From assembly GCF_900168195.1 (NCBI RefSeq), contig NZ_FUYX01000001.1, positions 372,001-436,000 on the forward strand: DNA of 64,000 bases, given 5' to 3'. The notes under the pieces were generated by a model that saw only the letters and a program-made list of their open reading frames with translations, was not told where the DNA came from and searched no databases. How positions within the stretch are numbered: the first letter of the stretch is position 1; every line of letters starts with the position of its first letter. This document shows, one piece after another, positions 1 through 7,023 of this stretch. Source of the stretch: Allobosea thiooxidans. GTDB taxonomy: Bacteria > Pseudomonadota > Alphaproteobacteria > Rhizobiales > Beijerinckiaceae. A program made the translations under genes and the position numbers.

Positions 1-727
1 GCAGATGGCCCTTGTGGAAGAGCGGCGTCTCCGGCGAGTTCAGGTATTTCGCCGCGACCTCGGCGCTCATCGCCCGCCCGCCGAAGGCGACGACGCGCCC
101 GCGCGCATCGTGGATCGGGAACATCACGCGGTCGCGGAAGCGGTCATAGGGCACCGCGATCTCGTCGCCATGCACGAGCAGCCCCGCCTCCATCATCAGC
201 TCGGCCGGGACGCCCTTGCCGGCGAGATGGTCGCGCAGCGCGAAACGGTCGACCGGGCCGTAGCCGAGACGGAAGCGCGTGCGCGCCTCGCCGTCGAGGC
301 CGCGCGTCGCAAGATAGCGCCGGGCTGCGCCGCCGCGCTCGCCCATCAGTTCGGCCTCGAAGAACTGGGCCGCGAGCTCGACGACCTCGTGCAGCCCCTT
401 GCGCTTCTCCTCGCGGATCTGCGCCTCGGCCGTGAACGTCGGCAGCGTCACGCCGGCCTCGGCCGCGAGCTTCTCGACCGCCTCGGGGAAGGAGAGCCCC
501 TCGGTCTCCATCACGAATTTGAAGATGTCGCCGTTCTTGCCCGACGAGAAATCGAAGAAGGAGGCCTTCTGGTCGTTGACGAAGAAGGAGGGCGTCTTCT
601 CGGCGTTGAAGGGGGAAAGCCCCTTCCATTCCCGCCCCGCCTTCTGCAGGCGCACGCGTTTGCCCACGACCGCCGAGACCGGCAGCCGCGCCTTGATTTC
701 CTCAAGGACGGAGGGCGGGAATTTCAT
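1..727 (-). CDS. dnaG: DNA primase DnaG, N-terminal part (cut by window edge)
   Basis: DnaG makes the RNA primers for lagging-strand replication. About 242 N-terminal codons are present and the gene runs off the left edge. The protein starts MKFPPSVLEEIKARLP, has the EKTPSFFVNDQK segment of the CHC2 zinc-ribbon domain (about residues 36-70), and then enters the primase core, with the FGGRAMS segment near the cut. The positions that hold zinc in E. coli DnaG (Cys40, His43, Cys61, Cys64) are Ser38, Asn41, Asp59 and Ser62 here, so the fold is recognisable but the metal site appears lost. YqeY lies upstream on the same strand, the usual alphaproteobacterial order before rpoD. Confidence 0.95.
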   Translation of the reverse strand, partial: MKFPPSVLEEIKARLPVSAVVGKRVRLQKAGREWKGLSPFNAEKTPSFFVNDQKASFFDFSSGKNGDIFKFVMETEGLSFPEAVEKLAAEAGVTLPTFTAEAQIREEKRKGLHEVVELAAQFFEAELMGERGGAARRYLATRGLDGEARTRFRLGYGPVDRFALRDHLAGKGVPAELMMEAGLLVHGDEIAVPYDRFRDRVMFPIHDARGRVVAFGGRAMSAEVAAKYLNSPETPLFHKGHL

Positions 728-847
728 GGGGTTCTATCTGGGCCCTGCTTGGCGGAAAGCCAACCTCGAATACGGCCGCGACAGGGCTTGTCGGCAATAT
801 CCACAGCGCAGCGATCAGGCAGCACCAAGCCGATTCTCCTCCACGTC

Positions 848-933
848 ATTCTCGGGCGAAGCAAAGCTTCGACCCGAGAATCTCAGGACGCAAAGGCGCT
901 GGTTTCCGAGATGCTCGGGTCGAGCCCGAGCAT
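848..933. repeat. Two intergenic hairpins between dnaG and yqeY
   Basis: The first hairpin has arms ATTCTCGGGCGAAGC and GCTTCGACCCGAGAAT around a 3-base loop, with one extra base. The second is ATGCTCGGG / CCCGAGCAT around TCGAG. They fill much of the 238-bp gap. They resemble the other interspersed palindromes of this window in design but not in exact sequence. A transcription-termination or mRNA-stabilising role is possible but not shown. Confidence 0.6.
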
Positions 934-965
934 GACGCTCGTTGCATTCCAAGCGAAGCAATCGC

Positions 966-1427
966 TCAGCCGCCGAGCGCGGCCTTCACCATCGGGCTGA
1001 CCTTGCCGAAATCCATCTGGCCGGCATAGGCCGCCCGCAGGGCGGCGATGACCTTGCCCATGTCCTTGACGGCGGTGGCGCCGGTCTCGGCCACGGCCTT
1101 GTCGATCGCGGCCTTCACCTCCTCCTCCGACATCTGCTTCGGCAGGTAGGCGGAGATCACGGCCACCTCGACGCGCTCGCCCTCGGCGAGCTCGGGACGG
1201 TTGTTGGCGTCGTAGATCGCGATCGATTCCTGGCGCTGCTTGATCATCTTCTGCAGCATGGCGAGGATCTCGTCCGCCGAGGCCTCGCCCTTGCCGGCGC
1301 CGCGCGCCTCGATGTCCTTTTCCTTGAGCGCCGCGCTGATCAGGCGGATCGCCGCGACCTTGGCCTTCTCGCCGGCCTTCATCGCTTCCTTCATGTCGGC
1401 CATGAAGCGTTCGCGCAGGCTCGTCAT
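966..1427 (-). CDS. GatB/YqeY domain protein
   Basis: A 153-residue YqeY-family protein. The family resembles the C-terminal tRNA-binding tail of the GatB subunit of Asp/Glu-tRNA amidotransferase; its own job is not settled. The sequence starts MTSLRERFMADMKEAMKAGE and ends with the family's KDMGKVIAALRAAYAGQMD-type segment. This ATG was chosen over an in-frame ATG 19 codons upstream because it follows an AGGGA ribosome site and matches family length. It is divergent from carA and upstream of dnaG on the same strand, a conserved alphaproteobacterial arrangement. Confidence 0.9.
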   Translation of the reverse strand: MTSLRERFMADMKEAMKAGEKAKVAAIRLISAALKEKDIEARGAGKGEASADEILAMLQKMIKQRQESIAIYDANNRPELAEGERVEVAVISAYLPKQMSEEEVKAAIDKAVAETGATAVKDMGKVIAALRAAYAGQMDFGKVSPMVKAALGG

Positions 1428-1595
1428 CGCTGTTGTCCCTTTTCTCTTGCTTCTTTGTCCTGTGCGGGCTGCGCCAACCTTCATTGACGGGCAGCGCCCG
1501 GCTCTTTAAGGCTCGCGTTCCAGACCGGCGGAGCGGATGCTGATGCCCCGCCCCCGCATAAATGCCGCAGGCGCGGCCTGGACCGAGACATAGAC

Positions 1596-2804
1596 ATGAC
1601 CGCTCCCGAAGGAAACCCCGCCGACAGCGGCTGGACCGAACCGCGCGCGACCGCGCTCCTCGTGCTGGCGGACGGCACCGTGCTCGAAGGCTTCGGCCTC
1701 GGCGCCGTCGGCGAAGCGCCCGGTGAGGTCTGCTTCAACACGGCGATGACCGGCTATCAGGAAATCCTGACCGACCCGTCCTATGCCGGGCAGATCGTCA
1801 CCTTCACCTTCCCGCATGTCGGCAATGTCGGCGTGAACGAGGAGGACACCGAGACCGTGAACGCCGCCGCCTCCTCGGGCGTGCGCGGCTGCGTGCTCCA
1901 TGCCGCCATCACCGAGCCCTCGAACTGGCGCTCGGCCAAGCATTTCGACGCCTGGCTGAAGGCCCGCAACATCGTCGGCATCTGCGGCGTCGACACCCGG
2001 GCGCTGACCGCGCTGATCCGCGACAAGGGCATGCCCAACGCCATCCTCGCCCATAGCCCGGACGGCGTCTTCGACATCCCCCGCCTCAAGAAGCAGGCGG
2101 CCGAACTGCCTGACATGGCCGGGCTCGACCTCGTCCCGCTCGTCACCGCCGCCCAGCGCTATGACTGGGACGAGACGCCCTGGATCTGGCCGGCGGGCTA
2201 CGGCAAGCGCGAAACCAGCGACTTCAAGGTCGTCGCCATCGATTACGGCGTGAAGCGCAACATCCTGCGCCTGCTCGCCAAGGCGGGCTGCGACGTCACC
2301 GTCGTGCCCTCGACCGCGACCGCCGAGGACATCCTCGCACTCAACCCGGATGGCATCTTCCTCTCCAACGGCCCGGGCGACCCGGCCGCCACCGGCGCAT
2401 ATGCCGTGCCCGTCATCAAGGAGCTTCTGGATCGCAAGGTGCCGACCTTCGGCATCTGCCTCGGCCACCAGATGATGGCGCTCGCCATCGGCGGCCAGAC
2501 CATGAAGATGAAGCAGGGCCATCACGGCGCCAACCATCCGGTGCAGGACAAGACCACCGGCAAGGTCGAGATCGTCTCGATGAACCACGGCTTCGCCGTC
2601 GACCCGGCGAGCCTGCCGGCCAACGCGGTCGAGACCCATGTCTCGCTCTTCGACGGCTCGAACAGCGGCATCGCGCTGACCGACCGTCCGGCCTTCAGCG
2701 TCCAGCACCATCCGGAAGCCTCGCCCGGTCCGCAGGACAGCCATTATCTCTTCAACCGCTTCGTCGAACTGATGGCAGCGGAGAAGAGCAAGAAAGCGGC
2801 CTGA
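1596..2804 (+). CDS. carA: Carbamoyl-phosphate synthase small subunit
   Basis: Glutaminase subunit of carbamoyl-phosphate synthase. It releases ammonia from glutamine and passes it to CarB for arginine and pyrimidine synthesis. The 402-residue protein has the N-terminal CPSase small-chain domain (about residues 18-150) and a C-terminal class I glutamine amidotransferase domain, with nucleophile Cys288 in FGICLGHQ and the His372/Glu374 pair in HHPEASPGP. Length is normal. Its partner carB lies about 14 kb downstream on the same strand, so the two subunits are not in one operon. An intergenic repeat begins three bases after the stop codon. Confidence 0.98.
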   Translation: MTAPEGNPADSGWTEPRATALLVLADGTVLEGFGLGAVGEAPGEVCFNTAMTGYQEILTDPSYAGQIVTFTFPHVGNVGVNEEDTETVNAAASSGVRGCVLHAAITEPSNWRSAKHFDAWLKARNIVGICGVDTRALTALIRDKGMPNAILAHSPDGVFDIPRLKKQAAELPDMAGLDLVPLVTAAQRYDWDETPWIWPAGYGKRETSDFKVVAIDYGVKRNILRLLAKAGCDVTVVPSTATAEDILALNPDGIFLSNGPGDPAATGAYAVPVIKELLDRKVPTFGICLGHQMMALAIGGQTMKMKQGHHGANHPVQDKTTGKVEIVSMNHGFAVDPASLPANAVETHVSLFDGSNSGIALTDRPAFSVQHHPEASPGPQDSHYLFNRFVELMAAEKSKKAA

Positions 2805-2806
2805 CA

Positions 2807-2906
2807 CGTCATTGCGAGCGAAGCGAAGCAATCGAGCGGGACTGGGTGGAACCTTTTCAGCCCTGCGCCCCTGGACTGCTTCGCCGCTTCGCTCCTCGCA
2901 ATGACG
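2807..2906. repeat. Interspersed repeat, family A (CGTCATTGCGAG ends)
   Basis: A roughly 100-bp element that starts CGTCATTGCGAGCGAAG and ends CTTCGCTCCTCGCAATGACG, so its ends are inverted copies of each other. The middle, with GGGACTGG and a CAGCCCTG-type segment, is less symmetric. Four more copies lie at 6898, 27717, 33075 and 36961. This one fills the gap between carA and the NIPSNAP gene. Confidence 0.9.
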
Positions 2907-2934
2907 GCCGGGACGGAATGATAGGAGATCTGCG

Positions 2935-3264
2935 ATGATCCACCAGCTTCGCATTTACGAGATCTTCGATCGCAACAAGGCGGCCTTCCACGCCCGCTTC
3001 CGCGACCATGCGGCCCGGATCATGGCCCGCCACGGCTTCCGGATCGTGGCGCTGTGGGAGACGGCCAGCACCGGCCGCACCGAATTCGCCTATATCCTCG
3101 CCTGGCCCGACGCCGAGACGAAGGCCAAGGCCTGGGCGAGCTTCAGGGCGGATGCGGAATGGGCCGAGATCAAGCGCACAACCGCGATCGAGCACGGCGA
3201 CATGGTCGGCGCGATCGAGGATCGCACGATGACGCCGACCGACTATTCGCCGGTGCTCGATTGA
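2935..3264 (+). CDS. NIPSNAP family protein
   Basis: A 109-residue single-domain NIPSNAP protein with a ferredoxin-like alpha/beta fold, starting MIHQLRIYEIF. The hallmark pattern is present: an early LRIYE strand, an Arg/His-rich helix, and the GFRIVALWET and FAYILAWPD strands. Family members are small dimeric proteins of unclear bacterial function; no catalytic role can be read here. The ATG follows a GGAGATCTGCG ribosome site. Its stop codon overlaps the TTGACA of a predicted promoter for the downstream TyrA-like gene. Confidence 0.88.
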   Translation: MIHQLRIYEIFDRNKAAFHARFRDHAARIMARHGFRIVALWETASTGRTEFAYILAWPDAETKAKAWASFRADAEWAEIKRTTAIEHGDMVGAIEDRTMTPTDYSPVLD

Positions 3265-3289
3265 CAGCGCCCGCGCCGCAGGGTTTATG
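3261..3289 (+). promoter_or_regulatory. Predicted sigma-70 promoter for the TyrA-like gene leader
   Basis: A perfect TTGACA -35 box is followed 17 bp later by TTTATG as a weak -10. The expected start site, 7 bases after the -10, falls on the A of the leader ATG, so the transcript would be leaderless for that peptide. The -35 fits well; the -10 is poor. Confidence 0.45.
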
Positions 3290-3295
3290 CGGCGC

Positions 3296-3346
3296 ATGAC
3301 CAGCCTGATGGCCTCGTTCCGCAGCTATTACGCCCCGTCCTCATAG
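3296..3346 (+). CDS. Possible leader peptide with Tyr-Tyr codons
   Basis: A 16-codon ORF reading MTSLMASFRSYYAPSS, with adjacent TAT and TAC tyrosine codons six residues from its end. The next gene encodes a prephenate dehydrogenase-like enzyme of the tyrosine branch. The stop codon directly abuts a segment that can pair with a downstream strand, as in translation-controlled attenuators. There is no ribosome site at normal spacing, but the predicted promoter would start transcription at this ATG. The S. meliloti trp leader peptide is likewise known to begin at the transcript 5' end. The ORF is very short, so chance remains a real alternative. Confidence 0.4.
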   Translation: MTSLMASFRSYYAPSS

Positions 3347-3347
3347 A

Positions 3348-3389
3348 GGCGGTGGCATTCCCATGTTCAACCGCCGCGCTGGCGGTTGA
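3348..3389 (+). promoter_or_regulatory. Mutually exclusive hairpins before the TyrA-like gene (attenuator-like)
   Basis: GGCGGT (3348-3353) can pair with ACCGCC (3370-3375). The same ACCGCC lies inside the stronger 9-bp hairpin TCAACCGCC / GGCGGTTGA (3367-3375 with 3381-3389, 5-base loop). A weaker GCCTC (3311-3315) / GAGGC (3346-3350) pairing would compete from the leader-peptide side. This is the 1-2-3-4 layout of an attenuator. There is no U-run after the last hairpin, so if it terminates transcription it is not a textbook terminator. It could instead be a DNA operator palindrome. Confidence 0.4.
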
Positions 3390-3434
3390 CATCAGGCTCT
3401 CATCCGACATCGCGGCTCCCACCGGACCAGAGCG

Positions 3435-4250
3435 ATGTCTTCCACGATCAGAACCGTCACCTCCATCGGCATCATGGGCTTCGGCGCCTTCGGGCGGCTG
3501 ATGGCCCGCCATCTCCAGCCGCATTTCGCGCTGCGCGTCTGCGATCCCGCCAACGCCCCCGCCGCCGATGCGGCAGGCAAGGGCTTGCAGCCGGCGACCA
3601 CTGCCGAAGTCGCCACCTGCGATATCGTCATCCTTGCCGTGCCCGTCCCGGCGATCCCCGAGGCGGTCGCGGCGCTGCGCCCGCATCTCAGGGCCGGCGC
3701 CATCGTGCTCGATGTCGGCTCGGTCAAGATCGGGCCGGCACGGGCGATGCAGGCGGAGCTGCCGGAGGATGTCGAGATCATCGGCACGCATCCGCTCTTC
3801 GGCCCGCAGAGCGCCCGCAACGGGCTCGGCGGCCTCAAGATCGCGCTCTGCCCGGTCAGGGGCGGCAGCACCCCGCGCATCGCCGCCTTCCTGCGCCATG
3901 TGCTGAAGCTCAAGGTGATCGTCACCACGGCCGACGCCCATGACCGCGAGGTCGCGATGGTGCAGGGCCTCACCCATCTCATCGCCAAGATCCTGGTCCG
4001 GATGGAGCCCCTGCCCCGGACCATGACAACGGCGAGCTTCGACCTGCTGATGCAGGCGACGGAGATGGTCCGCTACGACGCCCCCAACGTCTTCATGGCG
4101 ATCGAGCGCGCCAACCCGCATGCCAAGGCGGTGCGCGACCGCTTCTTCGCGCTCGCCGAGGAGATGCGGCTGTTTCTGGAGCAGGGCCATGGCCAGCAGG
4201 CCGAGAGGGCGGCCACGGCGGCGGCCGACGACCGACGCCTCGCCATCTGA
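3435..4250 (+). CDS. Prephenate dehydrogenase-family protein (TyrA-like)
   Basis: A 271-residue NAD(P)-dependent dehydrogenase of the prephenate/arogenate dehydrogenase family, which converts prephenate or arogenate towards tyrosine. The Rossmann motif GIMGFGAFG lies near residues 12-20, ILAVPV at the end of the nucleotide domain, LDVGSVK near residue 92, and the catalytic-type GTHPLFGPQSARNG with His119. The C-terminal helical domain follows. Length is normal. It stands alone, without hisC/aroA-type neighbours, so it may be a second TyrA-like gene rather than the main one. A possible Tyr-codon leader and hairpins lie in the 170 bp upstream. Confidence 0.88.
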   Translation: MSSTIRTVTSIGIMGFGAFGRLMARHLQPHFALRVCDPANAPAADAAGKGLQPATTAEVATCDIVILAVPVPAIPEAVAALRPHLRAGAIVLDVGSVKIGPARAMQAELPEDVEIIGTHPLFGPQSARNGLGGLKIALCPVRGGSTPRIAAFLRHVLKLKVIVTTADAHDREVAMVQGLTHLIAKILVRMEPLPRTMTTASFDLLMQATEMVRYDAPNVFMAIERANPHAKAVRDRFFALAEEMRLFLEQGHGQQAERAATAAADDRRLAI

Positions 4251-4260
4251 TCGACCCGCA

Positions 4261-4299
4261 TGTCATCCCGGGCGGCCGACGCGCGGCTCCGGGATGACA
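4261..4299. repeat. Short palindromic repeat (GTCATCCCGG type)
   Basis: TGTCATCCCGG at one end pairs perfectly with CCGGGATGACA at the other, around a 17-base GC-rich centre. It begins 10 bases after the TyrA-like stop codon. A degenerate relative (GTCATCC...GGGATGAC) lies near 11029-11050 between gtrA and the AztD-like gene. It may act as a terminator-like hairpin. Confidence 0.7.
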
Positions 4300-4406
4300 C
4301 CCGCGGGTGGGGACACGAGCCTTGGCCAGGCCTGCGACGCTGACGGGCCTACACAGCCGGCCCCGAATTCGCCATATCGGAGGAAGCGACCTCCGATCCG
4401 GCATCC

Positions 4407-4832
4407 ATGACCGACAATCCCCTCACCCATCCCGGCGCCGCCCATCCCGACCTGCGCGAGCCGATGATCGCGGATCTCGTCCGGACCTTCTATGCCCGGG
4501 CGCAGAAGGACGACGTGATCGGCCCGGTCTTCGCCGCCGCGGTGGAGGATTGGGACGAGCACATCGCCAGGATCACCGATTTCTGGAGCGGCGTCATGCT
4601 GCGCACCGGCCGCTACAATGGCCGGCCGATGCGCCCGCATCTGATCCTGCCGCTGACGGCTGAGCATTTCGACCGCTGGCTCGACCTGTTCGAGGCGACC
4701 GCGCGCGAGATCTGCCCCCCGGACATCGCCGAGGCCTTCATCGTCCGGGCCCGGCGCATCGCCGACAGCTTCGAGATGGCCCGCGCCAGCCAGCGCGGCG
4801 AGATCGCGGGGCCGCGACACAGTTTGCGGTAG
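4407..4832 (+). CDS. Group III truncated haemoglobin
   Basis: A 141-residue group III (P) truncated globin, a small haem protein of the Campylobacter Ctb type. Members bind oxygen or NO tightly and are thought to handle nitrosative or low-oxygen stress. It carries the group III blocks: an early MIADLVRTFYARAQKD helix, DVIGPVF, DWDEHIARITDFWSGVM with the aromatic FW pair, and the HFDRWLDLF segment near the proximal haem site. The N-terminus to about residue 15 is loose. It is transcribed like the TyrA-like gene but separated from it by a repeat hairpin, so co-transcription is uncertain. Confidence 0.9.
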   Translation: MTDNPLTHPGAAHPDLREPMIADLVRTFYARAQKDDVIGPVFAAAVEDWDEHIARITDFWSGVMLRTGRYNGRPMRPHLILPLTAEHFDRWLDLFEATAREICPPDIAEAFIVRARRIADSFEMARASQRGEIAGPRHSLR

Positions 4833-4845
4833 AAGCAACCCTCGC

Positions 4846-4938
4846 CGTCATGGTCGGGCTTGTCCCGACCATCCACGTCTTCTTCCAGCAAACACTGTGT
4901 TCAGGACGTGGATGCTCGCCACAAGGGCGAGCATGACG
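4846..4938. repeat. Interspersed repeat, family B (GTCATGGTCGGG ... CGAGCATGACG)
   Basis: One end carries CGTCATGGTCGGGCTTGTC-CCGACCATCCACGTCTT and the other GGACGTGGATGCTCGCC-ACAAGGGCGAGCATGACG. Each end is itself a hairpin (GGTCGGG/CCCGACC and GCTCGCC/GGCGAGC), and the ATCCACGTC / GACGTGGAT pair links them. Other copies lie at 20823, 28933 and 47806. Here it separates the convergent globin and LysR genes. Confidence 0.9.
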
Positions 4939-4942
4939 GGGT

Positions 4943-5875
4943 TCACGCCGCCCTCGCCTCCCGGTTCAGGAACGCCTCCACCTCGGCCCGCGCCAGCCCC
5001 GCTTCCCGCGCGATGCGTTCGGCAAGGGCCGCGGCCGAGGGGCGGAGCGCGCCGAAGGGCCGGTCGAGCCAGTAGGATACCGGGTTCAGCGCCTCGCGCT
5101 CATCCACGCGGACGATGCGTCGCGCCGCCAGTTGCTCGCGCGCCAGAGGCGGGCGGGCGAGCGCGATGCCGAGCCCATGGGCGGCGGCGTCCAGCACGAG
5201 ATTGTAATCCTCGAAGCGGCGGTCCTGCGGGCGCGGCCGGTAGTCCAGCCCCTGCGCCGCGAACCAGGCCTTCCAGCCGGCCGCGTCGGAATCGTGGATC
5301 AAGGACTGCGCAAGCAGCCGCTCCGGCGCGCCCTCCCCGATCGCGGCCGCAAGCTGCGGCGAGGCGACCGGGAAGCACCATTCCTCGAACAGCTTGAGCG
5401 AGAGCCGGTCCGGCGCCGCGCCTCGCCCGCAGCGGATGCCGAGATCGACGCCCTCCTCCTCGAAATCGACCTTGCGATGCTCGACCTGCAGCACGATCCG
5501 CAGCGCGGGCGTGCCCGCCTCCAGCACCGCGAGCCGCGGCATCAGCCAGAGTGCGCAGACCGAAGGCGGCGCGCTGACCCTGACGACCGAGGCGCCGCGC
5601 GCCTCGCGCCAGCGCTCCGAGTTGTCCGCGATCAGCGCGAAGGCTTCCTGCGTGCGCAGGAGCAGGCGCTGCCCTTCCGGCGTCAGCGAGACGCCCCGTG
5701 CCTGCCGCAGGAAGACCCGCAGGCCGAGCCAGTTCTCGAGCTTGGCGACCTGCCGGCTGACGGCGCCATGGGTCAGGTTCAGGGCCTCGGCCGCCGAGGA
5801 GAAGCTGCCGGTGCGGGCAGCGGCCTCGAAGGCGCGCAGCGTATCGAGCGGCGGCAGGTTCGAGCTGTGATCCAT
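4943..5875 (-). CDS. LysR-family transcriptional regulator (GcvA-type)
   Basis: A 310-residue LysR regulator. An N-terminal winged helix-turn-helix (about residues 8-66; [31 protein letters not shown]) is followed by a periplasmic-binding-protein-like effector domain with the GcvA-subgroup [18 protein letters not shown] segment. It is divergent from an EamA transporter gene 91 bp away, a common layout in which the regulator controls the transporter and itself. The start is uncertain: an ATG is preceded two codons earlier by an in-frame GTG, and neither has a well-spaced ribosome site. The effector cannot be told from sequence. Confidence 0.92.
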   Translation of the reverse strand: MDHSSNLPPLDTLRAFEAAARTGSFSSAAEALNLTHGAVSRQVAKLENWLGLRVFLRQARGVSLTPEGQRLLLRTQEAFALIADNSERWREARGASVVRVSAPPSVCALWLMPRLAVLEAGTPALRIVLQVEHRKVDFEEEGVDLGIRCGRGAAPDRLSLKLFEEWCFPVASPQLAAAIGEGAPERLLAQSLIHDSDAAGWKAWFAAQGLDYRPRPQDRRFEDYNLVLDAAAHGLGIALARPPLAREQLAARRIVRVDEREALNPVSYWLDRPFGALRPSAAALAERIAREAGLARAEVEAFLNREARAA

Positions 5876-5966
5876 CCTCACAGCTCATGCGCGAATTGTT
5901 CGTTTGTCAATCAGCTCATGCGGGCGCTTATCGGAACCAGCCTCTCGTCACCGACGGATCGACGCC

Positions 5967-6875
5967 ATGTCCTCCCCAAGCTGCGCCTCGCCTGCCCTCA
6001 CTGCATCCGGCCCTCAGCGCCTCGACCCGACGCTGGTCTTCACCGTCACCTTCACCGTCATGGCCTGGGCCTCCTCCTTCCCGGCGATCCGCGCCGGGCT
6101 CGCCGGCTTCGGCCCGGCGGAGATGGCGGCGCTGCGCTTCGCGCTCGCCGGCGGACCGGCGGCGCTCTTCCTTCTCGCGACGCGGGCGAAGCTGCCCGAG
6201 CGCGCCGATATCTGGCGCTTCCTCACCGGCGGCGTGATCTTCATCGCGGCCTATGCGCTGCTGCTCAATTTCGGCCAGCGCGTCGTGCCGGCAGGCCCTG
6301 CCGCCTTCATCATCAACACCAACCCGATCATGACCGCCGTCCTCGCCATGATGATCCTGGGCGAGCGCTTCAGCCTGACCGCCTGGCTCGGCACGGCGCT
6401 CTCCTTCGCCGGCATCGGCGTGATCGCACTCGGCAAGGGGCTCGATGTCGAGATCGGGCTGAGCGTGCTGCTGATCCTCGGCGCGGCCTTCTGCAACGCC
6501 ATCACCACGGTGGTGCAGAAGCCGCTCTTCGCCCGCTACAAGCCGCTTCATGTCGCGGCCTGGAACCAAGCGATCGGCGGCTTCGTGCTGCTGCCCTTCC
6601 TGCCGTCGGCCATCGCGCAGGCCGGCGTCGCGCCCAGCATCTCGTTCTGGTCGGTGGTCTATCTCGCCGCCGTGCCGAGCCTGATCGCCTACGGCACCTG
6701 GGCGATCACCCTCTCGCGCCTGCCGGCCGCCCGCGCCGCGAACTTCCAGTACGCCGTGCCGCCGATGGCGATGCTGATCGGCTTCCTCTGGCTCGGCGAG
6801 GTGCCGACGCTGTTCGGCCTGATCGGAGGCGCCATGGCGCTGGCCGGCGTCGTGGTCGTCAACCTGAAGCGCTGA
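5967..6875 (+). CDS. EamA/DMT-family transporter
   Basis: A 302-residue inner-membrane protein with two EamA repeats and about ten transmembrane helices. Members export metabolites such as amino acids. Visible signatures are the first-helix [12 protein letters not shown], the end-of-repeat [20 protein letters not shown], and the second-repeat [20 protein letters not shown] with the usual last helix. This ATG was preferred to one 21 codons upstream because membrane topology and family length fit, and the extra stretch has no membrane or domain character. It is paired head-to-head with the LysR gene. Confidence 0.92.
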   Translation: MSSPSCASPALTASGPQRLDPTLVFTVTFTVMAWASSFPAIRAGLAGFGPAEMAALRFALAGGPAALFLLATRAKLPERADIWRFLTGGVIFIAAYALLLNFGQRVVPAGPAAFIINTNPIMTAVLAMMILGERFSLTAWLGTALSFAGIGVIALGKGLDVEIGLSVLLILGAAFCNAITTVVQKPLFARYKPLHVAAWNQAIGGFVLLPFLPSAIAQAGVAPSISFWSVVYLAAVPSLIAYGTWAITLSRLPAARAANFQYAVPPMAMLIGFLWLGEVPTLFGLIGGAMALAGVVVVNLKR

Positions 6876-6897
6876 TGCGGCTTCTCGCGCGCCGCCC

Positions 6898-6997
6898 CGT
6901 CATTGCGAGGAGCGAAGCGACGAAGCAATCCAGGAGCGGCAGGGCTGGACGGTTCAGCCCGGTCTCCCTGGATTGCTTCGCTGCACTCGCAATGACG
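6898..6997. repeat. Interspersed repeat, family A
   Basis: CGTCATTGCGAGGAGCGAAG and ...TTCGCTGCACTCGCAATGACG form the inverted ends, with GAAGCAATCCAGG and CCTGGATTGCTTC as inner inverted arms. It sits between the convergent EamA and cfa genes. Confidence 0.92.
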
Positions 6998-7023
6998 ATC
7001 GGTGCCCGGCAGGGAGAAGGGCC

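Noticed and set aside
1484..1511. TTGACG with TTAAGG as a carA promoter
   Set aside because: The -35 is fair but the -10 is poor, and it overlaps the long upstream reading of yqeY. Not strong enough to list.
2807..2906. CRISPR array or insertion sequence from the repeated DNA
   Set aside because: Copies are single, far apart, with no regular spacers, and none encodes a transposase. They are interspersed palindromic repeats.
3300..3390. A classical Rho-independent terminator in front of the TyrA-like gene
   Set aside because: The 9-bp hairpin is strong but is followed by ACATCAGG rather than a T-run, so it was listed as attenuator-like structure and not as a terminator.
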